Part shown: positions 9,453 to 16,489 of the stretch, piece after piece
Position numbering within the stretch: the first letter of the stretch is position 1
How the letters are laid out: every line of letters begins with the position of its first letter
DNA from: Shinella zoogloeoides
GTDB taxonomy: Bacteria; Pseudomonadota; Alphaproteobacteria; Rhizobiales; Rhizobiaceae
Assembly: GCF_003574625.1 (NCBI RefSeq)
Contig: NZ_QNUJ01000001.1
Location: 62,001 to 126,000 of the forward strand
Length of the DNA: 64,000 bases
Direction of reading: 5' to 3'
Translations under genes and position numbers: made by a program
The notes under the pieces: model-generated
What the model was told of the DNA's origin: nothing
Database searches by the model: none
Seen by the model: the letters and a program-made list of their open reading frames with translations, nothing else

Positions 9453-10193
9453 CTATGAAGGCTCCGGGATCGGATATGGCGTGGCCGGCAGCGGTGCCGT
9501 TTGGGGCGGAAAGTCAGGACAAGGCAGGCTGTTTCCTGCGAAATAGATATGATGGAAGGCGTCGGCACGTCCGCCGATCAGGCACACGTCGTCACGTCGC
9601 CAGCGCCAGGGCAGGGCGCAAAGCCTTTCTTCGAAATCCGCCGAAACGGTTGCCGACCAGAAAGCTGCGATGCCGCCGGGGGAGAGAATGCGATGGACGG
9701 ATTTCAGGCCATCGTCGCTGTAAATCGCGTCATTCGTCTCCCGCACCGTGAAATCGGGGCCGTTGTCGGTGTCCATCAGAATGACATCGTAGCCTTTGTC
9801 CTGCCGCTTCAGAAAGTGCTGTATGTCGACCACGCGAAGATCCACCCGTCGATCGCGCAGCGGATGGCCGGCCAGATGGCCGATATGATCCCGGTTCCAG
9901 TCGACGATTTCCGGGACCAACTCGCAGACGGTCACCTCGGCATTCTCGTCGATCCAGTCGAGCGTCGCGCGCAGCGTGAAACCCATGCCGAGCCCGCCAA
10001 TCAGCACGCGCCGGACCGGACGGCCGAGAAGCCGGAGGCTCCGCTCGGCGAGGACCGTTTCCGACCGGTGATTGATGTTGGACATCAGCTCCAATCCGTT
10101 GAAGCGGATCTCGTGGATGTCACCCTTCCTGCGTAAGAGAATCTCGTCGCCGGCTGCGTTGCAGATCCGTGCCAGTTCCGTCCATAAGGGCAT
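9453..10193 (-). CDS. Spermidine-synthase-like (SAM-dependent methyltransferase fold) protein
   Basis: A 246-residue protein with the Rossmann core of the spermine/spermidine synthase family: RRVLIGGLGMGFTLRATLDW is motif I, VTVCELVPEIVDWNRD is the acidic loop, VIDIQHF-like VVDIQHFLKR follows, and VILMDTDNGPDF sits at the active-site strand. It lacks the extended N-terminal domain of true SpeE, so it may be a distant homologue rather than an aminopropyltransferase. The ATG at 10193 has AAGGAA upstream; a longer open frame into the intergenic region is not supported. Monocistronic here. Confidence 0.78.
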   Translation of the reverse strand: MPLWTELARICNAAGDEILLRRKGDIHEIRFNGLELMSNINHRSETVLAERSLRLLGRPVRRVLIGGLGMGFTLRATLDWIDENAEVTVCELVPEIVDWNRDHIGHLAGHPLRDRRVDLRVVDIQHFLKRQDKGYDVILMDTDNGPDFTVRETNDAIYSDDGLKSVHRILSPGGIAAFWSATVSADFEERLCALPWRWRRDDVCLIGGRADAFHHIYFAGNSLPCPDFPPQTAPLPATPYPIPEPS

Positions 10194-10208
10194 GTCGTTT
10201 CCTTGCAT

Positions 10209-10957
10209 TGTTCCATCGTCGGGTGAGGCGGTCCGTTCGGGTTGCCAGCGCTCAGAGGCGCGGCAACCCGGCGACATGGCCTGGCGCGTCTCCGCGAGAC
10301 CGGCCGGTGAGCCCGAGAGCGCCCCCGCGGGAGTGAACAAGGCTACGAATGCGGTCAGGCAAGGCCGTGCCCCTCGTCGCATCGCGGACGAGCGGCTCGA
10401 GGCGTGCACGGTGGATGAGCGATAGGTCCATGGCGAGAAGCAAGGCGTGCTTGCCCAATGCGATCTCCAACAGTTGGCTGATGCGATGCGGCCCAAATCC
10501 CGCAAGCGCGTTCGCACGCCCGAAAGAGGGTGCGGCGGAGCCGAGCGGCGGGACATGTTCGGATAAGGCGAATGAACGCTCTCCCTGGGCGGCCTCTAAC
10601 CAGGAGGAGGGCCGACCAGGGTCAGGAGCTCGTGATCAGACGTAACCTGGAGCTATGGCGGGTGAAAAGCGCGTTCATGCCGGTACTATCGGCCATGGAA
10701 AGCGGAAAGTCAAAGCACTGAAAAAAAAGAAAAAACGGGAAATGTCCTCCCCTTGAATAGGGCCGCGAGAGACCCTATGTCCAGGTCATGTGCATGGAAA
10801 CGTTCATCAGGATGACCAGGCTTGCCGGCGAAGCACGTGCTTCGTCCCGGAGCGGCGCCCTTCCATTTTTCGATCGCCGCACGTAGCCAGCTCCGGGAAT
10901 ATTATCATTGCGGTTCATTTCAGCGATGCGCTTGCATCGCGCAAATGGAGCGTAACC
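10209..10957. other. Intergenic region without a convincing gene
   Basis: About 750 bases between the spermidine-synthase-like gene and the small zinc-ribbon ORF. A minus-strand frame (10252 to about 10640) is open and protein-like (GFGPHRISQLLEIALGKHA) but has no start codon with a ribosome site; it may be a gene fragment. A 33-codon, very basic plus-strand ORF (10655-10756) has GGAG only 2 nt from its ATG. Neither is called as a gene. An A-rich stretch lies at 10720-10740. Confidence 0.4.
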
Positions 10958-11131
10958 GTGAGACATCCCCTCCCGTTGCAATTCTGCATATCCTGCAATC
11001 GTTCTCTGCCGCGCGCGGCTCGCCGCTGCCCGTGGTGCAAACGTCTGGCCGTTGCCCAGATCGATCCGGCGCTCATGCAGCGGAATGTCCCATCCGTTCA
11101 CCGGTTCGGTGTCGAGGGGGAAAGGCTATGA
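10958..11131 (+). CDS. Candidate 57-residue zinc-ribbon protein
   Basis: Starting at the GTG of 10958, with GGAG 7 nt upstream, this frame encodes a basic peptide with two CxxC pairs (CISCNRS and CPWCKRL) separated by 13 residues, the spacing of a small zinc ribbon. Its TGA overlaps the ATG of the Nudix gene (ATGA), which suggests translational coupling. No family was recognised. It could instead be a chance frame upstream of the Nudix gene; paired cysteines plus ribosome site plus overlap argue mildly for a real gene. Confidence 0.42.
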   Translation: MRHPLPLQFCISCNRSLPRAARRCPWCKRLAVAQIDPALMQRNVPSVHRFGVEGERL

Positions 11132-11571
11132 GGGATGTTCTGAAGGAGCGGGCCGACGAAGTCCTGTTGCAGCGATATGGAGCCGTCCCGTGGCGGAGGG
11201 ATCAGCGTGGCCGCGTGCGCGTGCTGCTCGTGACCTCCCGGGGGCGCGGCCGCTGGATCGTTCCGACGGGATGGCCGATGAAGGATAAGCCGTCCTATCT
11301 TTCGGCGGCGATGGAGGCTTTCGATGAAGCCGGCGTGATCGGCGATATCCTCACATACCCTCTGGCAGGCTATCGCTATGTCAGGGAGACGGCGGAGGGC
11401 GTGCTGCAACATTACCATGTGACCCTGTTCGCGCTACGGGTGCGCGGCACGCTAACGCATTGGCCCGAACGCAAGCAGCGCATCCGCGGCTGGTTTGATC
11501 CTGAGGAGGCGGCCGACAAGGTGGAGAATGCGGAACTGGCGCGCGCCATCCGAACCTTCCAGCCTGACTGA
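11128..11571 (+). CDS. Nudix-domain protein with degenerate Nudix box
   Basis: A 147-residue single-domain protein similar to bacterial diphosphoinositol-polyphosphate-phosphohydrolase-like Nudix proteins. The box reads GWPMKDKPSYLSAAMEAFDE then AGV. Against GX5EX7REUXEEXGU, the first Glu is Lys, Arg is Met, and the first Glu of the EE pair is Asp. Since this helix binds the metal, catalysis may be altered. It has a paralogue at 49,886-50,410 with the same Glu-to-Lys change but an otherwise normal box. The preceding ORF overlaps its start by 4 nt. Confidence 0.8.
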   Translation: MRDVLKERADEVLLQRYGAVPWRRDQRGRVRVLLVTSRGRGRWIVPTGWPMKDKPSYLSAAMEAFDEAGVIGDILTYPLAGYRYVRETAEGVLQHYHVTLFALRVRGTLTHWPERKQRIRGWFDPEEAADKVENAELARAIRTFQPD

Positions 11572-11749
11572 ACTCCCTGCCGAGCCTGCTGCTCTCTGCT
11601 GAAGTTCGGCGCGACCGTCAGCTTCATGAGCCCACGGCATGAGGGCGAGGAATTGGTCGAAACCAACTCCAATCTCCGTGCTTGCGGCTTTTGATGCAAA
11701 GACCGCATTGTGGCTGGCCAGCCCTCTCCCCGATGGGGCCGGCTGGCGG

Positions 11750-12296
11750 TGAAGCGTTCGCGTCGGCAGTCCGGCTTCTCCGTCTTCGCGCCACCGGGCG
11801 TGCCTCGGTCAAGGTCTGGCGGAACCGCTTCCTTGCACTGATAGCGTTCTTCCTCGTCAAGCGAGGGCCAGGACAAACCGGCTATCCGGGCGGCGGAATG
11901 GGATGCCCAAAGCCCGGTATCGAGCGTATTACCGCCAAGGGTTTTCCGCGTTTGTTCGGCTACGTCGGCCCAGAATTTGGCGCGTGCGGCATGCCCATCC
12001 TCTGTCAGATACGCGCCGGAAGAGGGGGGCTAGCGTGCTCCCTCGCCAGAATATGGTTGTAGAATTCCTGTGCGAGGTGGCCGATTTGGTAAGCACGGGA
12101 TTTGCGCGGGCTCTCTCGAAAAGTTTTTCGGTGAGCCGATATAGTTTGTCCACTCGCAGCCGCGCTGTCCTCGGGAGCAGGCTCCCAACATGCGCACGAA
12201 CTCGCGTCTTTTCAGCCTGTCGCGCAAATTGGCGGGCACGACTCTGCGGAAATGAAACATACGTCCGCGCCGGACAACATTGAAAGGAGCTGCCAC
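11750..12296 (-). pseudogene. Frameshifted relic of a tyrosine integrase (N-terminal part)
   Basis: Translation of the minus strand in successive frames gives consecutive pieces of the N-terminal half of a DUF6538-type phage integrase. The first frame from 12296 gives RRVVPANLRDRLKRREFVR. A second frame gives DKLYRLTEKLFERARAN. A third gives YQIGHLAQEFYNHILARE. A later one near 11,830-11,990 gives KTLGGNTLDTGLWASHSA and LSWPSLDEEERYQ. At least three frameshifts separate them and the catalytic domain is missing. It reads away from the tRNA-Gln attachment site and lies outside the present element, so it is probably left from an earlier element in the same tRNA. Confidence 0.72.
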
Positions 12297-12391
12297 GTCG
12301 CTTCGCTCGCGTAGCGGTTTGTAGCAAAATGCTTCATCCCGCCTGAGGTGGCGCGAGACACTTTAATGATTTCAATGATTTAGGAGGAAGT

Positions 12392-12408
12392 TGGCTGGGG
12401 AACCTGGA
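12392..12408. repeat. attL core, 17-bp direct repeat
   Basis: TGGCTGGGGAACCTGGA is identical to the 3' end of the tRNA-Gln gene at 30,768-30,784. It sits 118 nt before the integrase start, so it marks the left junction of the integrated element. The repeat covers the CCA end, acceptor strand and part of the T arm. Confidence 0.9.
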
Positions 12409-12460
12409 CAGTAATCCAACTTTTTCTAGCGCCTTGTTTCTGTTTATTTTATTGTTATTA

Positions 12461-12505
12461 TTGACCTATTTCGATCAAAGTTGTAACACCGGACTGTAAC
12501 GCCGG
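12461..12505 (+). promoter_or_regulatory. Integrase promoter with tandem TGTAACRCCGG repeats
   Basis: TTGACC at 12461-12466 and TAACAC at 12484-12489, with 17-nt spacing, form a plausible sigma-70 promoter for the integrase. The -10 lies within the first of two direct repeats, TGTAACACCGG (12482-12492) and TGTAACGCCGG (12495-12505), 13 nt apart. They could bind a regulator or the integrase itself. Confidence 0.55.
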
Positions 12506-12525
12506 GATGCTACACGAGGACCGAA

Positions 12526-14322
12526 ATGGCGCGTATCAGTTACCTTCTCCGTCGCGGCGCAAGCTACTATGCCCGCATCAAGGTTCCGACCGATCTTGTC
12601 GAGATCGTCGGCAGGAAGGAGCTTGTCAAAGCGCTCGGCACGAAAGAGGAAAACGAGGCGAAGCGCCTCATGTGGCCCGTGGTCGAAAACTGGACCCGGC
12701 AGTTTGATGACCTCCGCAGCCGTCGCACGATGACTGCCGACGACAAGGCCCATGCGACGTGGCAGCACTACGAAGCGACCCTTGAACGTGACGAGGCAGC
12801 CCGGCGCACCGCACCGACGCAGGCCGACGTTGACGAGGCGACCCGCGCCATGTTCTCGCGGGCAGAGCGCGGCGAGATAAGCAGCGCCGACCCGCTGGCG
12901 ATCCTCGACGCCACGCTTGAGGTTCAGGCCAAGCAGCGCGCCCACGAGGTAGACGCCATTTCGCGCCGGGCGAAGCTCACCGAGATGCAGAAGCACCTAG
13001 CCAACGGGACGACGGCGCTCATCGCCCACGAGGTAGACGACTACGTTGACCAGAACCGACTTATCGTTGATCGCGACAGCCCCGATTGGAAGGACGCCGC
13101 GCGCTTGATGATGCGCGGCGAGGTCGAAGGCTTGAAGCGGTCTTTCGAGCGCGATGCAGGCGACTACACGGGCAGGCCGTCCGATCCCATCGTCAAGCCT
13201 GTCACCGGCAGCGCCCGCGAGGCCGCAGCGCCCGGCGAAACGATCATGGAGCTTTTCGAGAACTACGCCCGCGAGAACCCGAACCAGATCAAGCCGGACA
13301 CGCTGGCGCAAGCTCGCCGGGACGTGGGCCTGTTCGTTGAATACGTCGGCAGCACATGCCCGGTGCATCGGATCGATAAGAAGGCCGTCCGCGAGTGGAA
13401 GGCGCTCTTGATGCAATACCCGGTCAAGGCGAGCGAGACGAAGGCATTTGACGGCATGAAGCTTGCGCAGATCGTCAAGCACAACGAGACGGTCAAGAAG
13501 CCGACCATCAGCACGACGACCGTTAATCGCTACCTGTCGGGGTTCAGCGCGTTTTGCACTTGGCTGACGAACCACGGCTATCTCACGGCAAACCCTGCCG
13601 CCGATATGTTCTTGAAAAAGTCGAAGGAGAAGACGACGAAGCCCTTCACGGTTGAAGACATGAACGCCCTGTTCAAGTCGCCCTTCTTCACGGGATGCCA
13701 GAGCGACGAAGCCCCGCGCTTTTGGAGCAAGCCCGGTAACGTCCTTATCCGTGACCATCGCTATTGGGTTCCGTTGATCATGCTCTATTCCGGCGCGCGT
13801 CCGGCAGAGATTGCGCAGCTAGGCGTCGATGACGTGCGCGAGGATCGTGGGCATTGGATCATGCACATCACGACAGAGGGGGAGGGCGACAAGAGCGTGA
13901 AGACCGACGGCTCTATGCGCGTCGTCCCGGTCCATCCCGAATTGATCAAGCTTGGCTTGCTCGACTACCATGCTGATATGAATGAGCGCGGTGAAAAACG
14001 CCTGTTCCCGCTGGCAGAGCGCAATGAGCGCGGGCAGATGATCGCCGACTTTAGCCGCGATTTCCCGCGCTACTTGACGAAGATCGGCTTGAAGGAAGGC
14101 CGCGGCCTGTCCCTTTACAGCTTCCGGCATGGTGCGGCTGACGCCCTCCGTCGAGCGGGCTTCCTTGATGAGCAATTCGGTTTCTTGCTCGGCCATACCT
14201 CCGGCACGATGACACAGCGCTACGGCACCCTGCCGCAGGGGATGCTTGAGCAGCGCGTGGAACTAGTGCGTGCAATTGCCTATCCCGGTTTAGACCTAAG
14301 CAGCCTAGTGCCGTTGACGTGA
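12526..14322 (+). CDS. int: Tyrosine recombinase / phage integrase
   Basis: A 598-residue site-specific recombinase that should integrate and excise the element at tRNA-Gln. The N terminus (RISYLLRRGASYYARIKVP) is the DUF6538-type arm domain, residues about 245-350 form the SAM-like core-binding domain, and the catalytic domain lies at about 400-580. It keeps Arg in MLYSGARPAEIAQLG, Arg in YSFRHGAADALRRAG (the HxxR box, with Tyr replacing His), His in LLGHTSG and the nucleophile Tyr in TQRYGTL. GAGGA precedes the ATG. Only attL separates it from the flank. No excisionase was recognised. Confidence 0.93.
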   Translation: MARISYLLRRGASYYARIKVPTDLVEIVGRKELVKALGTKEENEAKRLMWPVVENWTRQFDDLRSRRTMTADDKAHATWQHYEATLERDEAARRTAPTQADVDEATRAMFSRAERGEISSADPLAILDATLEVQAKQRAHEVDAISRRAKLTEMQKHLANGTTALIAHEVDDYVDQNRLIVDRDSPDWKDAARLMMRGEVEGLKRSFERDAGDYTGRPSDPIVKPVTGSAREAAAPGETIMELFENYARENPNQIKPDTLAQARRDVGLFVEYVGSTCPVHRIDKKAVREWKALLMQYPVKASETKAFDGMKLAQIVKHNETVKKPTISTTTVNRYLSGFSAFCTWLTNHGYLTANPAADMFLKKSKEKTTKPFTVEDMNALFKSPFFTGCQSDEAPRFWSKPGNVLIRDHRYWVPLIMLYSGARPAEIAQLGVDDVREDRGHWIMHITTEGEGDKSVKTDGSMRVVPVHPELIKLGLLDYHADMNERGEKRLFPLAERNERGQMIADFSRDFPRYLTKIGLKEGRGLSLYSFRHGAADALRRAGFLDEQFGFLLGHTSGTMTQRYGTLPQGMLEQRVELVRAIAYPGLDLSSLVPLT

Positions 14323-14326
14323 TGGG

Positions 14327-14533
14327 CTACTTTGGCCGCCTGTTGTAGGGTGACTGGTTTGTCGGCTTGAGGGATATGTTCTCATCTTGAGCTTTAGCGC
14401 GGACCGAATCTTCCGTGCGACCTAGCTTAAGGCCCATGACTCGAGTTGGGGTGTTTTCTTTGGCAAGTTGTTTGAGGTCCTTCACGTCCTCACTCGACCA
14501 CGGCTTTCCGTGGTTTTTCGGCTCTTTTGCCAT
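14327..14533 (-). CDS. Small SANT/Myb-like conserved protein
   Basis: A 68-residue basic protein, MAKEPKNHGKPWSSEDVKDL onward, with a WSSEDVKDLKQLA then TRVMGLKLGRTEDSVRAKA layout that resembles a SANT/Myb-type helix-turn-helix. Such short proteins are common in rhizobial genomes and elements; the function is unknown. The ATG at 14533 follows GGAG. It is convergent with the integrase, 4 nt from its stop, and divergent from the structural operon. As the only small DNA-binding candidate beside int, it might act as a regulator or directionality factor, but this is conjecture. Confidence 0.7.
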   Translation of the reverse strand: MAKEPKNHGKPWSSEDVKDLKQLAKENTPTRVMGLKLGRTEDSVRAKAQDENISLKPTNQSPYNRRPK

Positions 14534-14721
14534 TCCACTCTCCATTGCCATCATAAGATGAGTTTAGCCGATTCTTACAAGCAAGAGCGCATGATTCAAT
14601 ATTGCGGAATGATCAATTTTTCTGATTTAGAGTGGCCCAACTATCAATATTTTATAATTTAGGGATTCACTTTTCGTTCCTGTTGTGAGATTCTGCCCTC
14701 AAGTTAATTGAGGACGGACGC

Positions 14722-15960
14722 ATGAACTTTCCCGGTATTGTTTTAAGTGCAAAGAAGGCGCTCGGCTTTCCGGTTGAACAGAAGGCGTATTCCCTCGCTG
14801 ATGCCGCGATCAATGAAATCTTTGGCGTCGTCCCGACTGCATCCGGTGTTGTTGTTACTGCCAATTCCGCGATGGCCGTCCCGGCAGTTCTTCAAGCCGT
14901 CCGGTTAATCTCGGAAACTATCGGATCGTTGCCTTGCAAGCTCTATCGCGAAGCCAGTGACAGCAAGGAAGCGGCCAAGGATCACCCGGCGCACAAGATC
15001 ACCCATAGCCGGGCAAACGACTGGACGAGCGCCGGGCAGCTTCGCGTAGGCCTTACCCTTGACGCCCTGCTTCATGGCGCTGGCTATGCGCAGGTTGTCC
15101 GCGCATCTGACGACCGTCCGCTTGAATTGCATCGGCTCGACCCGTCGAAGGTGCAGCGCCGTTGTGAGGATGACGGCGAACCCTTCTATCTCGTCTCGAC
15201 CGAACGCGGACAGGTCCGGCTCTCCTATCGCGACGTTCTCTATATCCCGGCCTTCGCTGGCGTCTCGCCGGTCAAGCTTGGCCGCGAGGCTATCGGCATC
15301 GGCCTCACCCTCGAAAAGCACACTTCGAACCTGTTTAGCGACGGCGCGCGGCCCAGCGGCATGTTCTGGAGCGAGAACAGCGTTCCCGACACCGATGCGG
15401 GCACGAAGACCATCGCCAACATCTTGAAGGACTACCGGGCGGCGTTCAGCGGCGGCAAGCAGTCGCGTCCGCTCATCGTGCCGAATGGGTTTCGCTACCA
15501 GCAGATGGCCCTTGCCAGCACGGACGCGCAGTTCATCGAAAACCGCCTTGAACAGATCAACGAGGTTGCCCGCGTCTTCGGCGTCCCGCCGCACATGCTC
15601 TATCAGCTTGAACGGGCGACATGGAGCAACGCGGAACAGATGGCCGCGAGCTTCTTGCAGCTTTGCCTTCGCCCTTGGCTCGACAAGTGGCAGGACGCCT
15701 ATGCGACTGTCCTTCTCACGGACGAAGAACGCGACACCCTCTATTTCGAGTTCGTCATTGACGACTTGCAGCGTGCCGACGCCGCAGGCCGGGCCGAAAT
15801 CTTCGGCAAGCTTGTCGCCATGCGCGCCATGACCCCGAACGAAGTCCGCGCCGCAATGAACCTGCCCGCACTGCCGGGCGGCGACGAACTGGCGAACCCC
15901 TACACCACGACGACCACGACCGGCCCGGCAGAACCCCCGCAGCCGAAGGAGAACGCATGA
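14722..15960 (+). CDS. Phage portal protein, HK97 type
   Basis: A 412-residue portal, the ring at the capsid vertex through which DNA is packaged and the tail attached. Recognisable parts are the AVLQAVRLISETIGSLPCKL N-terminal helix, the HDALLHGNGYA-like LDALLHGAGYAQV, RPLELHRLDPSKV, and the clip/stem helix VARVFGVPPHML then WSNAEQMAASFLQLCLRPWL. The C-terminal tail is Thr/Pro-rich. It is the first gene of the structural operon; a TATAAT box at 14653-14658 lies in the AT-rich leader. Its stop overlaps the next start by ATGA. Confidence 0.93.
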   Translation: MNFPGIVLSAKKALGFPVEQKAYSLADAAINEIFGVVPTASGVVVTANSAMAVPAVLQAVRLISETIGSLPCKLYREASDSKEAAKDHPAHKITHSRANDWTSAGQLRVGLTLDALLHGAGYAQVVRASDDRPLELHRLDPSKVQRRCEDDGEPFYLVSTERGQVRLSYRDVLYIPAFAGVSPVKLGREAIGIGLTLEKHTSNLFSDGARPSGMFWSENSVPDTDAGTKTIANILKDYRAAFSGGKQSRPLIVPNGFRYQQMALASTDAQFIENRLEQINEVARVFGVPPHMLYQLERATWSNAEQMAASFLQLCLRPWLDKWQDAYATVLLTDEERDTLYFEFVIDDLQRADAAGRAEIFGKLVAMRAMTPNEVRAAMNLPALPGGDELANPYTTTTTTGPAEPPQPKENA

Positions 15961-16028
15961 CCATCGCCCAGCTTTTGGCTTCGCTCGAAGCCCGCCTTGC
16001 GACCTATGAGAAGGCAACCAAGTCCTAA
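15957..16028 (+). CDS. 23-residue ORF coupled between portal and chaperone genes
   Basis: MTIAQLLASLEARLATYEKA plus three residues, predicted to form one amphipathic helix. The start overlaps the portal stop (ATGA) and its stop overlaps the next start (TAATG), so ribosomes would have to pass through it. It could be a small structural helix peptide or simply a coupling device. No homologue is known to me. Confidence 0.5.
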   Translation: MTIAQLLASLEARLATYEKATKS

Positions 16029-16489
16029 TGCAGCACACCGCCTTTTTCGGTGACGGCGAAAAGACCTTCGCCCTCACGACCGAGATGATTCTTGAGCTTG
16101 AACGCAAGACCGGCGTCGGTATCGCCGCGCTCTACGCCCGGTTCATGCGGCAGGAGTTCCATTTCGCCGACATGATCGAAATCGTCCGCACCGGCCTCAT
16201 TGGTGGCGGGACTTCCCCGGCAGATGCGCAGGTGCTTGTCGATACCTACGCCAAGCCCCGCCCGGTCATGGAAGTGTTTCCGCTCGCCTTCGACATTCTG
16301 GACGCCCGTTGGAGCGGGACGCCGGAAGCACCTGCCAAGCCCGATCTCGGCGAGATGGACGAAACCGTCTTCTGGACGAACGACGAACTCGAAGACGACG
16401 CGCCGGCACCGGCAGGCACGAAGCAGGCCGCAGCGACCGGCGATCTCGCCGCAGCCTTGAACGACGCGCTTACGCAGGTAGCCGAATGA
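16028..16489 (+). CDS. GTA-gp10-like tail assembly chaperone (Phage_TAC_11-like)
   Basis: A 153-residue protein whose N-terminal half matches the gene-transfer-agent gp10 family: a strand FALTTEMILELERKTGVG, a helix ALYARFMRQEFHFADMIEIV and GLIGGGTSPADAQVLVD. The acidic C-terminal third is disordered. Chaperones of this kind escort the tape-measure protein during tail building. Its place between portal and capsid is unusual, since tail chaperones normally sit just before the tape-measure gene. Starts and stops overlap both neighbours by 1-4 nt. Confidence 0.7.
   Translation: MQHTAFFGDGEKTFALTTEMILELERKTGVGIAALYARFMRQEFHFADMIEIVRTGLIGGGTSPADAQVLVDTYAKPRPVMEVFPLAFDILDARWSGTPEAPAKPDLGEMDETVFWTNDELEDDAPAPAGTKQAAATGDLAAALNDALTQVAE

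Noticed and set aside
10252-10640. Minus-strand open frame with a protein-like segment upstream of the spermidine-synthase-like gene
   Set aside because: No start codon with a ribosome site and no family recognised; at most a fragment.
10655-10756. 33-codon very basic plus-strand ORF
   Set aside because: GGAG lies only 2 nt before its ATG, and the lysine run comes from an A-rich stretch.
12526-14322. Possible loss of the second catalytic arginine in the integrase
   Set aside because: On alignment to the HxxR box the arginine is present in YSFRH; only the leading His is replaced by Tyr, which other integrases tolerate.
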